A stretch of 64,000 nt of DNA from Polyangiaceae bacterium (GTDB taxonomy: Bacteria; Myxococcota_A; Polyangia; Polyangiales; Polyangiaceae), in assembly GCA_020849655.1 (NCBI GenBank), contig JADLFU010000183.1:18319-82318 (forward strand), written 5' to 3'. Positions 51,987-61,015 of this stretch are shown here, piece by piece. Numbering within the stretch: position 1 is the first letter of the stretch; each line of letters begins with the position of its first letter. The notes beneath the pieces were generated by a model. It worked only from the letters and a program-made list of their open reading frames with translations, was not told the DNA's origin and did no database searches. A program made the position numbers and the translations under genes.

Positions 51987-53471
51987 TAAGTAGACTGGAT
52001 CCTTCCAGCCGGGCGCGAGCGTCGGCGGGGGAGGGGCCGCGGCCGCCCTCGCCTTCAGCTTCACCTTCTCGGGCGTGGCGCCGATCTTCAGCGTGGCCGT
52101 CTGCGGGTGAAAGCCCGCCTTCGTGAGGTAGAGTTTCACCTCGGCGCCGGCCTTCGCCCGCTCACCCTTGACCGTCAGCGAGCAGGGCGTGCCGGTGCAG
52201 ACCTCGTCTCCGTCGGCGCCGTCGAGCCGCACGCTCGCGCCGCTCGGCTCGCTCACGATGCGCAGCGTCGCCTCCTTCGGGGGCTCGGGCTTCGGGGGCG
52301 GCGCCACGGACGCCGCGGGCTCGGGCTTCGGCGGCTCCGCGCTCGGCGCGGCGGCGGGCGCGGGAGGGGGCGCGGGAGGAGGGGTCTTCTGCGAGTAGAG
52401 CGCGACCGCCGCGGCCGCCGCGACCGCCGCGAGCCCCGCGCCGATGAGGAGCCCCTTGCCCTTCTTCGGCGGCGCCGCGCTCTCGGCGGCGAGGAGCGAG
52501 GCGCGCGACGCGGGATCGCTGTCCATCCCGCGGGACACGAACACGTGGGCGCCGGAGCCCGCGGTCGTGCCGTCGGTGCCCGTCATGGTCATGGTCAGCG
52601 CGTTCGGCGAGGTGGCCTTCAGCGCCGCCAACAGCTCCTCCATCGAGAGGAAGCGCTCGTCCGGGTTCTTCGCGAGGCACCTCGCGACGAGCGCCTCGGT
52701 GAGCTCGTCGACGTCGGCGAGCGGGTTCACCTCCGCGAGCCTGGGGGGAGGATCGTTGACGTGCGCCATCAGCGTCTGGACGTTGCCGCCCTTGTCGAAG
52801 GGCACCTTGCCGGTGAGCATCTCGAACAGCACGACGCCGAGCGCGTACACGTCCGCCCGCCCGTCGGTCGCGTCGCCGCGGATCAGCTCCGGGGCCATGT
52901 ACTTCGGGGAGCCCATGAAGGTGCCCGCCTGCGTGAGGTCCTCGTCGGCCTCCTTCACCAGGCCGAAGTCGATCACCTTCACGAAGTCGTCCTCGTCGCC
53001 GTGCTTGACGAGGTAGACGTTCGCGGGCGTCACGTCGCGGTGCACGACGCCGAGGCCGTGCGCCTCGCGCAGGCTGCGCGCGATCTGCCGGGTGATCGAC
53101 AGCGCGCGCTCGCGAGGCAGCGGACCGTCGTCGCGGATGGCGCGCAGGAGCGTGCGCCCCTCGAGCAGCTCCATCGCGAGGTAGAGCATGCCGTCCTCGG
53201 CGGACTTCCCGTAGTCGAACACCGTGACCGTGTTCGGGTGGGTGAGCTTCGAGACCACGCTCGCCTCGAGGAAGAAGCGCTTCGAGAACTCGACCACGTC
53301 GCCGCCCTCCGGCAGACGCAGCACCTTGATCGCGCACGCCCGGCCGAGCGACGCCTGCTCGGCGCGGTAGACCGCGCCCATCCCGCCGCGGGCGATGCGC
53401 TCCAGGATCTTGAACTTGCCGCCCAGCTCGCGCCCGACGAGCGGATCGAGGTTCGTGTCGCTGTTTGCCAT
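51987..53471 (-). CDS. Ser/Thr protein kinase with PEGA domain, ends at TTA
   Basis: A 494-residue Hanks-type kinase: GRELGGKFKILERIARGGMG with the Gly loop, ACAIKVLR, VVHRDVTPANVYLV (catalytic loop; Lys-Pro replaced by Thr-Pro), VIDFGLVK (DFG), GSPKYMAPELI. One helix follows (LLIGAGLAAVAAAAAVAL near 350), then a Pro/Ala linker and a PEGA domain (LRIVSEPSGASVRLDGADG, CTGTPCSLTVKG). The protein ends PGWKDPVY and then TTA (51989-51987), a place where myxobacterial kinases commonly stop. In the standard code 52 more residues follow to 51828, overlapping the next gene. I end it at TTA. Confidence 0.88.
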
Positions 53472-53548
53472 GGATACCAATGGACGATCTTGGACGAGAT
53501 TCGGCCTCTTGGCGACCACGAATGATCCCGTCGGCCTCGTCAGCCTCG

Positions 53549-54328
53549 TCAGCGCGCGACCGCGCAGCGGGGCTCGCCGGCGATGACCGTGAGGCCCTGG
53601 TTCGACGGCAGGCGGCGATTCAGCAGGCGGGTCATCGCCTCGGAGCCCGTGAACAGGTCGAGGTGCTGGCCCTTCACGCGGCTGCCTCGATCCTCGGCGA
53701 TCACGCACCCGTCGTGGCTGCCGGCGCCGTCCTCGGACGTCGGCATCCCGACGAGCTCCGGGAGGAACAGGCGCGTGCCGAGCGGCACGACGGACGGGTC
53801 GACGGCGACCGTGCGGAGCGGGGTGATCGCCGTCCCGAGCGCGCCGCGTCCGCTGGGGAACCGCGCGGGGTCGAGGGCCTCGAAGCAGATCTTCTGGCCG
53901 GACCGCGGGCAGACCTCGGCGCACGGGCAGTCGCGCTTCGCGAAGCTGATGGTCGCCCCGGACGCGAGCCGCCCGCTGCCCTGCACGCAGACGGCGTCGT
54001 GGAACCCGCGCGGGACCCGCGCGATCTCGCGGCAGTCGGCGGAGAAGACCGGCGTCGGCGGGCCCTCGTGGTCCGTCGCGCGGGGGAAGTCGTAGTACGT
54101 GTTGCGGAACGTCCCGAGCACCCGGCGCGGGCCGGCGTCGACGGCGCGCGCGCTGTCGATCGGCGTGGTCGGAGGGCCGACCTCCTCGCGGGCGCGGGGG
54201 CGGGCGCCGCGCGTGGGGCCGGCGCCCGGCGGGGGATCGTCGGGTAGCGGCGTCGCCATCCACCTCGATCCCTGCGTCTCGGCGCACGCCGTGAGCACGA
54301 GCAGCGACAGCAGGCAACGGGCGCGCAT
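53549..54328 (-). CDS. 3D-domain (MltA C-terminal-like) lipoprotein
   Basis: A 259-residue lipoprotein. ATG 54328 gives signal MRARCLLSLLVLTACAE with the lipobox Cys at 15. The C-terminal 3D domain has GTAITPLRTVAVDPSVVPLG (in part TAITPLRTVAVDPSVVP) and the Asp-rich SHDGCVIAEDRGSRVKGQHLDLFTG (in parts HDGCVIAEDRGSRVKG, GQHLDLFTG), carrying the three Asp residues of the 3D fold used in lytic transglycosylases. A Cys-rich region (CPCAEVCPRSGQKIC) lies between. It probably acts on peptidoglycan, but the MltA catalytic N-domain is missing. Confidence 0.85.
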   Translation of the reverse strand: MRARCLLSLLVLTACAETQGSRWMATPLPDDPPPGAGPTRGARPRAREEVGPPTTPIDSARAVDAGPRRVLGTFRNTYYDFPRATDHEGPPTPVFSADCREIARVPRGFHDAVCVQGSGRLASGATISFAKRDCPCAEVCPRSGQKICFEALDPARFPSGRGALGTAITPLRTVAVDPSVVPLGTRLFLPELVGMPTSEDGAGSHDGCVIAEDRGSRVKGQHLDLFTGSEAMTRLLNRRLPSNQGLTVIAGEPRCAVAR

Positions 54329-54421
54329 CGCCTCCGTGTACCACCGCATCCTGCGGCCGCGGGGCGCTTGCGTGCACCTCCGCCGATTCGATAGCGTGGG
54401 CGGGCAGGCACGGAGGCCCCC

Positions 54422-55474
54422 ATGCGCAAAGCTAACATTTCATTCTGCGTGCTCTCTCTCGCTCTCGCCGCCGCCTGCGGAGGGGGCACCGACGACGCGT
54501 CGCTACCGGCCGCGTCGGGCGGCGGCGCGGGCGCCGGAGGAGGGGTCGCCGGCGCCGGTGGCAAGGCGGCCGGCGGGGCGGCGGGCGCGGCAGGGAAGGC
54601 CGCCGCGGGCGCGACGAGCGGAGGCGCCGCTGGCAAGGCGGCGGGTGGCTCCTCGGGCGCGACGTCCGGAGGCGCGAGCGGCGCGGCAGGGAAGGGCGGC
54701 GCCGCTGCGGGCGCGGGCGGCGTGGTCGCCGGTGCGAGCGGCGCAGCAGGGAAGGGCGGCGCGGCTGCGGGCGCAGGAGGAGCGGCTGCGGGCGCAGGGG
54801 GCGCGGCTGCGGGCGCAGGAGGAGCGGCTGCGGGCGCCGCAGGGACGAGCACCGGTGGTTCGAGCGGCGGACCGGGCGGCGGCGGCGCGGCGGGCAAGGG
54901 GACGGCTGGCGCCGGAGGCGGGTCGGCAGGCGCTGGGGGCGGCGCGGCGGGCACGAGCGGCGCGGCGGGGGCGGCGGGGAGCGCCGCGGTGTGCCCCGCG
55001 AACCCGCCTGGGTTCAACCAGGCCTGCCCCGAGCTCGGCATGTGGTGCACCTACGGCAACCAGCAGTGCAGCTGCTTCGGCGGTCGCTGGGACTGCGACC
55101 CCTGTCCGGCCAGCCGACCCAACGACGACAGCCAGTGCAACTCGGGCGGCGGCCAGGGCTCCCAGTGTCGGTACTCCGACGAGATCTGCGTCTGCGCCGG
55201 CGGCGACTGGGACTGCGGTTCCTGCCCGGCGACCGAGCCCGCCGAGGACTCCGCGTGCGCGAACAACCTCCCTGGCATGCAGTGCGCGTACGGCGCGCGC
55301 CAGTGCACGTGCGCCAACTCCAACTGGAGCTGCACCACGCCGAACATGGGCGGCTGCCCCCAGAACGAGCCCAACCCCGGCAGCTCGTGCCAGGCGCCGC
55401 CGGGCGGCGGAGTGTGCAACTACCCCGGCGGCGCGACCTGCGCCTGTGTGCAGGGGCAGTGGCTGTGTAACTGA
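54422..55474 (+). CDS. Gly/Ala-rich and Cys-rich surface lipoprotein
   Basis: A 350-residue lipoprotein. Lipobox AAAC at about residue 19, then about 160 residues of Gly/Ala-rich repeats (GAAGKGGAAAGAGG and variants), then a Cys-rich C-terminal region made of four similar units of about 40 residues (CPANPPGFNQACPELGMWC, CPASRPNDDSQC, CPATEPAEDSAC, CPQNEPNPGSSC, each followed by a C-x-Y/CxCxxxxWxC segment). This is a tandem disulfide-domain layout of a surface-exposed protein. No catalytic motif. A weak GGAGG precedes the ATG. Confidence 0.8.
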   Translation: MRKANISFCVLSLALAAACGGGTDDASLPAASGGGAGAGGGVAGAGGKAAGGAAGAAGKAAAGATSGGAAGKAAGGSSGATSGGASGAAGKGGAAAGAGGVVAGASGAAGKGGAAAGAGGAAAGAGGAAAGAGGAAAGAAGTSTGGSSGGPGGGGAAGKGTAGAGGGSAGAGGGAAGTSGAAGAAGSAAVCPANPPGFNQACPELGMWCTYGNQQCSCFGGRWDCDPCPASRPNDDSQCNSGGGQGSQCRYSDEICVCAGGDWDCGSCPATEPAEDSACANNLPGMQCAYGARQCTCANSNWSCTTPNMGGCPQNEPNPGSSCQAPPGGGVCNYPGGATCACVQGQWLCN

Positions 55475-55705
55475 CGCGCGGAGGCGCGGGTCCTGGCGGC
55501 GCTCCGCTCGCGGCGCCATGCTCGGTGGTGTCGGTGGTGCCCGGCGCGCCGCGCGAGAGCCGCCGGGCCGTAGGCGCGGAGTCAGGAGCTGACAAGGCGC
55601 GCGAGCGGGACGGCGGCTCTCCGAGGGACGCGCTGTCGCTCACGCTCCGTGCACAGGCACCCGCCGCGTCACCGGACCGAGCAGCCACCTCCGACCTCCG
55701 GGCGA

Positions 55706-55731
55706 AAATCGCGGCCCTCCGGCCGCGATTT
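55706..55731. terminator. Strong hairpin between convergent genes
   Basis: Perfect 11-base stem AAATCGCGGCC / GGCCGCGATTT with a 4-base loop CTCC (55717-55720). It lies between the stop of the plus-strand lipoprotein and the stop of the minus-strand SDR, where a bidirectional terminator is expected. The A/T ends give a short A/U flank on both strands rather than a long U-tract. Confidence 0.7.
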
Positions 55732-55814
55732 CGGGGGGAGTTGGGAGAGTTTGGAGGGGGGCTGGCCTGGCTGGCTTGGGGGCCGGGGAGGCCCCCCAAC
55801 CTCGAGCGCCTCCA

Positions 55815-55912
55815 CGCCCCCGCAGCCGGGCAGCCATGCGACAATGGCCCAGCGCAAGCGCCCCCCGCAGCCGGCGCAGTCATGCGACAAAGGCCCAGCG
55901 CCAGCGCCCCCC
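55815..55912. repeat. Two-copy direct repeat of about 45 bases
   Basis: Copy one 55815-55858 and copy two 55859-55904, with the shared core CATGCGACAA(T/A)GGCCCAGCGC, followed by the first bases of a third copy. The two differ by a few substitutions and a short indel. No gene is encoded; possibly a dispersed intergenic element. Confidence 0.85.
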
Positions 55913-55917
55913 AGCGA

Positions 55918-56685
55918 TCACTTCGCGGCCATGCGGATCGCGCCGTCGAGGCGGATCGTCTCGCCGTTCAGCATCGTGTTCTCCGCGATGTGGCACACGA
56001 GCGCGGCGAACTCCGGCGGCCGGCCCAGGCGCGGAGGGAACGGCACCTGCGCGCCGAGCGACTTGCGAGCGTCCTCGGGGAGCGCGGCCAGCATCGGCGT
56101 GTCGAAGATGCCCGGCGCGATCGTCAGGACCCGGACCCCGAACCGCGCGAGCTCGCGCGCGATCGGCAGCGTCATGCCGACGACGCCCGCCTTCGACGCC
56201 GAGTACGCCGCCTGTCCGATCTGCCCGTCATACGCGGCGACCGACGCCGTGAGCACGATGACGCCGCGCTCGCCCTCCTCGTCGGCCGGGTTGGCCTGCA
56301 TCGCCGCCGCGGCGAGGCGCGTCAGGTTGAACATGCCGACGAGGTTCACCTCGACCGTCTTCTTGAACCAGTCGAGCGGCATCGGGCCCTCCTTGCCGAG
56401 CACGCGCCCGGCGAAGCCGATGCCCGCGCAGCCGGCGACGATCGACAGCGCGCCGAACCTCGACGTGGCGAGGTCGACCGCGGCCTTCAGCGCGGCCTCG
56501 TCGAGCACGTCGCACTCGGCGAAGACGGCGGCGTCTCCGAGCTCCCTCGCGAGCGCCTCGCCCGGCTCCTTCGCGCGGTCCGCGATCACCACCCGCGCGC
56601 CCTTCGCGACGAGCGCGCGCGCGGTCGCGGCGCCGAGCCCCGACGCGCCGCCAGAGACGAGACAACCCTTGCCTTGGATGTTCAT
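55918..56685 (-). CDS. SDR, 3-hydroxyacyl-CoA dehydrogenase type II-like
   Basis: A 255-residue short-chain dehydrogenase. [19 protein letters not shown] is the NAD-binding TGxxxGxG loop, GCAGIGFAG the NAG region, and [11 protein letters not shown] near residue 165 the YxxxK catalytic motif with the Ser in [11 protein letters not shown]. The insert [16 protein letters not shown] and the long C-terminal loop [20 protein letters not shown] match HSD17B10-type 3-hydroxyacyl-CoA dehydrogenases. ATG 56685. Divergent from the FAD oxidoreductase. Confidence 0.9.
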   Translation of the reverse strand: MNIQGKGCLVSGGASGLGAATARALVAKGARVVIADRAKEPGEALARELGDAAVFAECDVLDEAALKAAVDLATSRFGALSIVAGCAGIGFAGRVLGKEGPMPLDWFKKTVEVNLVGMFNLTRLAAAAMQANPADEEGERGVIVLTASVAAYDGQIGQAAYSASKAGVVGMTLPIARELARFGVRVLTIAPGIFDTPMLAALPEDARKSLGAQVPFPPRLGRPPEFAALVCHIAENTMLNGETIRLDGAIRMAAK

Positions 56686-56801
56686 GCGCGGCGCTTCGCA
56701 CGGCCGGGCCGCGGCGTCCCGGAGATCCCGCCCGCGCCGATCGCGCGCCGGCGTGTGAGTAGCCGGTGACCCGCGGCGGGCGACAGGGCAGGGTGCGGGC
56801 G

Positions 56802-58349
56802 ATGGATCGCGCGTTCGACGTCGTCGTCATCGGCGCGGGGCACAACGGCCTCGTCGCCGCGAACCTGCTCGCCGACGCGGGCCTCTCGGTGCTCGTGCTC
56901 GAGGACAAGGACGTCCTCGGCGGCGCGACCCGCACGGAGCGACCGTTCGCGCGGGCGCCCGGCCTCGGCACGTCGACCGGCGCGTACCTCCTCGGCGTGA
57001 TGCCGCCCGAGCTGCCGCGGAGGCTCGGCGTCGAGATCCCGACCCTGCGCCGCGATCCTCACTATTTCCTGCCGACGACCGGCGACGCGCACCTCCTCTT
57101 CGGGCGCGACGCCGCCGTGACGCGCGGGCAGCTCGCGCGCTGGTTCTCGGCCGCCGACGTCCGCGCGAACGACGCGTTGAACGCCGAGCTCGCGGCGCTC
57201 CGAGACGACGTCGCGCCCGCGTGGCTCGCCGAGCCCGGCTCTGTCGAGGAGACCGCCGACCGTTACGTCCGCCCCGCGCTCCGCGACACGTTCGTGTCGC
57301 TCTGTCGAGGCAGCGTGGGCGAGTACCTCGATCGCTTCGGCTTCGAGAGCGATCTCCTGAAGGCGATGTACGCCGTCACCGACGGCCTCTCGGGGCTCAC
57401 CGGCACCTGGTCGACGAAGGGCTCCGGTCACAATTTCCTCGTCCACAACATGTGCAGGCTGCCTGGCGCGGACGGCACGTGGATGATCGTCGAGGGCGGG
57501 ATGGGCACCGTCGCCGGCGTCCTCGCCGACGCCGCGAGGAGGCGCGGCGTCACGTTCGTCGTGGGGGACGGCGCCGCGGCGGTCGAGCTCACGTCCGGGC
57601 GTGTGTCGGCGGTGGTGACGAAGAGCGGCCGCCGCTTCGACGCCGGCGTCGCGGTCTCGGCCGCCGATCCGTTCCGCACGGCGGCGCTCGTCGCCGGCGC
57701 GCTCCCGGCCGAATTCTCGGCGCGGCTCGAGGCGTGGAGGCGCCCCGGCACCACGATGAAGGTGAACCTCGCCCTGTCACGCCTGCCCACGTTCACTTGC
57801 CTCCCTGACCCACCGGCGCGCTTCGGGCCGACGATCCACTTGTTGCCCCAGGGAGAGGACGTGCTCGGGGCGCTCGAGCGCGGCTTCGCCGAGGTGATGG
57901 CGGGGCGGCTGGCGACGGAGCCCACGATCGAGTGGTACTTCCACACCAGCGTCGATCCCTCGCTGCAAGACGCCGCCGGCAACCACAACTCGGCGCTCTT
58001 CGTCCAGTGGGTGCCGCACACGATCGCCGGCTCGAGCTGGGAGGCCGAGGAGGCGCGCTACGTCGCGCACTTGCTGTCGATCTGCGACAGGTTCGCCCCC
58101 GGCACGTCGGCGAGCGTCGTCGACACGTTCGCCCTGCCACCGCCGAAGATCGAGCAGCACTTTGGCATCTCGATGGGACACATTCACCACATCGACAACT
58201 GCTTCGCCTTCGCCGACCGCGCGCCGTACCGGTGGCCCGTCGCGGGCCTGTACGCCGCCGGCGCGGGGTGTCACCCGGCGGGGAGCGTCATCGGCGCCGC
58301 GGGCCACAACGCGGCCCAGGTGGTCCTCGAGGATCTGGGGCGCGCGTGA
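56802..58349 (+). CDS. FAD-dependent oxidoreductase, phytoene desaturase/PYROXD2-like
   Basis: A 515-residue flavoprotein. N-terminal Rossmann motif [21 protein letters not shown] (in part [15 protein letters not shown]), acidic [15 protein letters not shown], and a C-terminal FAD-binding segment [20 protein letters not shown]. These place it with the PYROXD2/carotene desaturase-like oxidoreductases. ATG 56802 chosen; a GTG eight bases upstream (56794) is not in the same frame, and an upstream GTG at 56766 is possible. Its coupled partner is a thioesterase (GTGA overlap), and the neighbour on the other strand is an acyl-CoA dehydrogenase-type SDR. Lipid or terpenoid oxidation is an inference. 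Confidence 0.88.
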   Translation: MDRAFDVVVIGAGHNGLVAANLLADAGLSVLVLEDKDVLGGATRTERPFARAPGLGTSTGAYLLGVMPPELPRRLGVEIPTLRRDPHYFLPTTGDAHLLFGRDAAVTRGQLARWFSAADVRANDALNAELAALRDDVAPAWLAEPGSVEETADRYVRPALRDTFVSLCRGSVGEYLDRFGFESDLLKAMYAVTDGLSGLTGTWSTKGSGHNFLVHNMCRLPGADGTWMIVEGGMGTVAGVLADAARRRGVTFVVGDGAAAVELTSGRVSAVVTKSGRRFDAGVAVSAADPFRTAALVAGALPAEFSARLEAWRRPGTTMKVNLALSRLPTFTCLPDPPARFGPTIHLLPQGEDVLGALERGFAEVMAGRLATEPTIEWYFHTSVDPSLQDAAGNHNSALFVQWVPHTIAGSSWEAEEARYVAHLLSICDRFAPGTSASVVDTFALPPPKIEQHFGISMGHIHHIDNCFAFADRAPYRWPVAGLYAAGAGCHPAGSVIGAAGHNAAQVVLEDLGRA

Positions 58350-58792
58350 TCACGCTCCATCGGCAGGTGAGGTTCGAGGAGGTCGACGCGGCCGGGATCG
58401 TCTTCTTCGCGCGGTTCTTCGGCTACGCGCACGAGGCGATGGAGCACTTCTTCGCGGGGGTCGACGGCGGCTACCCGGGGCTCATCGTGACGCGCAGGAT
58501 CGGGCTGCCCGCGGTGAAGACGGGCGCGGAGTTCGCGTCACCGCTGCGCTACGGCGAGGTCGTGCGCATCGACACCACCAGCGCGCGGATCGGCACACGC
58601 AGCGCGGACCTGCGGTTCGTGCTCGCGTGCGGCGAGCGACGCGCCGCGGTCGTGACGCACACGGTGGTGACGACCGATCTGGTGACGATGCGCTCGTGCG
58701 AGATGCCGCCCGACGTCCGCCGTGTGCTGGAGGCGCACCTCGAGCCCTCCGGCGAGGGGCGCGCCGAGGCACAGGGCGGGCGTCGAGCGTGA
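58346..58792 (+). CDS. Hotdog thioesterase (4-hydroxybenzoyl-CoA type)
   Basis: A 148-residue hotdog-fold protein. The active-site block FEEVDAAGIVFFARFFGYAHEA near residue 9 (in part VDAAGIVFFARFFGY) carries the Asp that catalyses thioester hydrolysis, and ASPLRYGEVVRIDTT follows. It is coupled to the upstream oxidoreductase (GTG inside the stop). It would release a CoA ester product. Tail of about 20 residues is low-complexity. Confidence 0.87.
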   Translation: MITLHRQVRFEEVDAAGIVFFARFFGYAHEAMEHFFAGVDGGYPGLIVTRRIGLPAVKTGAEFASPLRYGEVVRIDTTSARIGTRSADLRFVLACGERRAAVVTHTVVTTDLVTMRSCEMPPDVRRVLEAHLEPSGEGRAEAQGGRRA

Positions 58793-58841
58793 CGCCACCA
58801 TCCTCCGCGCGGCACCGGCCGAGGCGCCGCCGGCCGCCCAG

Positions 58842-59195
58842 CTACTGGAACCTCGGGCACCCGTGCCAGGTCGCGTCGGGCTTGAAGCACCTGTGTTCAC
58901 ACCCGGGGCGCCCGCAGGGATAACAACAGACCAGCCCTGCCTGGCAGTTGGCACGAGGGCGATCGCAGGTCTCTCCCTCGCCGGCGAGCGGCGTTGGCGG
59001 CGGTGGCGCGCTCGAGCTGACGGCCGTCGGGGCGGCAGAGTCGGCGGGATGCGCCGCGGTCGTCGCGACGGCCGGGGTCGACGTCCCGGTCGACCTGGGG
59101 GCGCGCGCCGGCTCCGGCGGGCCCGGCGGCGCTGCCGCGACACAGGCGACCGTGGCCCAGGCGAGTCCGACGAGCGGGAGGTGACTGGCGCGCAT
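58842..59195 (-). CDS. Small Cys-rich exported protein
   Basis: A 117-residue exported protein. Signal-like N-terminus MRASHLPLVGLAWATVACVA with a weak lipobox, a Pro/Ala/Ser-rich linker, then a compact domain with eight cysteines: CDRPRANCQAGLVCCYPCG, CEHRCFKPDATWHGCPRF. The cysteine layout (with CCYPCG and CEHRC) is seen in myxobacterial 'EB domain-like' lipoproteins. No catalytic role visible. Ends with TAG. Confidence 0.7.
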   Translation of the reverse strand: MRASHLPLVGLAWATVACVAAAPPGPPEPARAPRSTGTSTPAVATTAAHPADSAAPTAVSSSAPPPPTPLAGEGETCDRPRANCQAGLVCCYPCGRPGCEHRCFKPDATWHGCPRFQ

Positions 59196-59434
59196 CCGAA
59201 GCCTACACACCCGGCAAGGCGACCGCGTCAAGCGCGGAGGGGTGCTTCGGAGGCGGACGGCGACCTCCGGGCGGAGCGACGGAGCAACGGCGGGGATGTC
59301 CCGGGCGGCGCGAGCAGTTGTTCGCGACGCGCTGGGTGACGTGGACGCGCTGGCGGCGTCGTGCGCGCTCCAGGTGCGGTCGCGGCGCTGTGGACCAGCG
59401 GCGCCTCGCCACCCCCGGCGCGGACGGGTGACGG
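59196..59434. other. Intergenic, no gene seen
   Basis: 239 bases between a small secreted protein gene and a pseudogene fragment. Neither strand has a frame with recognisable protein features. Confidence 0.6.
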
Positions 59435-59718
59435 TCAGCGTGGGGTGACCGTGACGGTGACGCGATCCCCGGCGCCCGGCTTCGTCACGCGGACGACGTC
59501 GCCGTTCACCTCGAACGCGCAGCCTCCGCACTCGACGTCGAAGCCGCTCGGGTACGCCCGCTTCGGCGCGACGAATTCGGTGGGCGCGGTGACGGCGGCG
59601 ACGGGCGCGTAGGACAGCGAGAAGACGCGGGTCTTCGCGTCGAAGGCGTAGGTGACCGCGTCGCCCGCGACCCTCCGCGGCACGGGGCGCACGACGACGT
59701 GCGGGCGAGGCTGGGGCG
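59435..59718 (-). pseudogene. Fragment of a GH5 endoglycosylceramidase-like C-terminal domain
   Basis: About 95 codons on the minus strand read RPVPRRVAGDAVTYAFD, VFSLSYAPVAA, TEFVAPKRAYPSGFDVECGG and end TKPGAGDRVTVTVTPR then TGA. This is the pattern of the C-terminal beta domain of glycoside hydrolase family 5 endoglycosylceramidase-like enzymes. The catalytic barrel is absent: upstream sequence is unrelated and starts inside another gene fragment. It looks like the 3' remnant of a deleted gene. Confidence 0.65.
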
Positions 59719-59729
59719 ATCGTGCATTC

Positions 59730-59760
59730 CAGGTGGCGACGTCTAGCACGTTCGACGCCA
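59730..59760 (-). pseudogene. Very short remnant of the parallel beta-helix gene 3' end
   Basis: 31 bases (CAGGTGGCGACGTCTAGC...) match the terminal codons of the beta-helix gene at 62430 with a few substitutions, encoding VLDVAT in place of SIDVATCQ. It sits just upstream of the GH5 fragment. Confidence 0.5.
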
Positions 59761-59880
59761 GCCTCCGCGCCGGCCGGGAGGCTCGGAGTTGCTCGGAGTT
59801 CCGTCGCGACAGCGCCAATCTTGCGCCCTTCGAGCGAACCCCGGACTCCCAGACCGAGGCGCTGGGGTGCCCGCGACCGT

Positions 59881-60016
59881 TCACTGACAGGTGGCGACGT
59901 CGATCGAGTTCGACGCTGGCGCCGCGTCGACGCCCGTCGCGGCCGTCGGAGCACGCGGGCTGTTCGCGAGCCGGGACAGCGTCGCCGTCGAGCTCGCGCG
60001 GTCATTGGGGCCGCCG
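59881..60016 (-). pseudogene. Truncated duplicate of the beta-helix gene 3' end
   Basis: About 130 bases are nearly identical to 62430-62560. On the minus strand they encode ASSTATLSRLANSP ... GVDAAPASNSIDVATCQ then TGA in frame, matching the intact gene's ASSTATLSRLANGP ... GVDATPASNSIDVATCQ. Similarity stops abruptly near 60016, and the flank downstream of the stop is also partly similar (GAGGCGCTGGG ... CGACCG). A duplication that kept only the end of the gene, or a recombination remnant. Confidence 0.75.
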
Positions 60017-60184
60017 GTTGCCCGAGCGGGGTCCGACGGCGCTCGGAGGAGGGTGGCGGGTCCGCGGGGGGCACCCCGATCGCGCCGTCTGGCGGCGAGT
60101 ACATTGCGCCGTTCCTCCGCTCGCTCCGCGGCGAACGCTGACGCTCGCTGGCAGAGGTCGGCGAGACCGCGCTACCTTGCCCGG

Positions 60185-60751
60185 ATGGTGTCCTCCGTTC
60201 GCGCGCTGGGGTTCGTGTCGCTCGCGCTCGTGGCCTGTGGCGGCGAGGTGCTCGGGGGCGCTCGCGTGGCCGAGGTGCCCGACGCGCACGCGCGGGCCAC
60301 CCCCGCCGAGATCGCCGCCGATCCCTGCCTGCACGGCGCGAGGGACGCCTGCGCGAGGCGCTGCCTCGACCGACAGGACGCGCCGAGCTGCAACACCGTG
60401 GGCGTGATGCTCGAGTTCGACGCCGACCGCGCCGATCCTGCCGAGGCGTCCCGATACTACCGCCTCGCCTGCGGCGGCGCGTACGCACCCGGTTGCAACA
60501 ACCTCGGCTGGCTCTACATGCTCGGGCGCGGCGTGAGGCGGGACCCGCCGCTGTCGATGGCCCTGTTTGCCCGCGCGTACGACGCTCACCGCACGGCGTG
60601 CCTGCGCGGGGAGGTCGAGGGGTGCGTGCTCGCGGGAGACCTCGCGCGGGAGGGTCGCGCCGGAGACGCCACCCCGGCCGACGCGCTGGCGCTGTTCGCG
60701 CGCGGCTGCGGGCTCGGCCACGCGCCCGCGTGTCGGCGCATGGCTGACTGA
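60185..60751 (+). CDS. Sel1-repeat lipoprotein
   Basis: A 188-residue lipoprotein. ATG 60185 gives MVSSVRALGFVSLALVACGG with lipobox LVAC. The mature part holds Sel1-like/TPR-like repeats rich in paired cysteines (CNTVGVMLEFDADRADPAEA, YYRLACGGAYAPGCNNLGWLY, ACLRGEVEGCVLAGDLA, CGLGHAPACRRMAD), as in secreted cysteine-rich Sel1 (HcpA-like) proteins. The upstream open frame across the pseudogene fragment is ignored. Likely a periplasmic or surface protein-interaction lipoprotein. Confidence 0.8.
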   Translation: MVSSVRALGFVSLALVACGGEVLGGARVAEVPDAHARATPAEIAADPCLHGARDACARRCLDRQDAPSCNTVGVMLEFDADRADPAEASRYYRLACGGAYAPGCNNLGWLYMLGRGVRRDPPLSMALFARAYDAHRTACLRGEVEGCVLAGDLAREGRAGDATPADALALFARGCGLGHAPACRRMAD

Positions 60752-61015
60752 CGCGGGTCGAGCTCCCGGCGCCCCCGGCGTCGCGGGGGACAGGGTCTCC
60801 ATCGACAGTGTCGTTCTCCACCTCGGTAGCGACACCGGAGACCGCCGCGCCCGGTGATGAGCTGGAGTGCGCGCGTGACCAGTTGCCTGGTCTGCATGCG
60901 CTCCCGTCCCTCTGTCGCGCGCCTGCGTCGGCGCGGAACGTGCGTGTGAGAGGCGCAGAGACCCGCCGGCTCCAGCGCTCGCCCCCTGGGTCTCGTTGCG
61001 TGGTAGGGTGGCGGA
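60752..61015. other. Intergenic, no gene seen
   Basis: 264 bases upstream of the esterase-like lipoprotein gene. It should contain that gene's promoter; no clear -35/-10 pair or operator was recognised by eye. Confidence 0.5.

Larger units (their letters stand above)
55475..55917. other. Convergent intergenic region with hairpin and tandem repeat
   Basis: 443 bases without a credible gene between two genes that point toward each other. Holds the 26-base hairpin at 55706 and the two-copy repeat at 55815. Open frames crossing it have no homology and start inside neighbouring genes. Confidence 0.8.

Noticed and set aside
3397..53471. Sequencing or assembly errors as the cause of the five TTA ends
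   Set aside because: Five identical TAA-to-TTA errors at family-typical ends are unlikely, and at two sites a corrected stop would remove the stop of the neighbouring gene. Not formally excluded without reads.
3397..53471. Leaky or missing stops handled only by overlapping genes in the standard code
   Set aside because: Possible in principle, but it does not explain why TTA is found in frame at these ends and nowhere else in genes.
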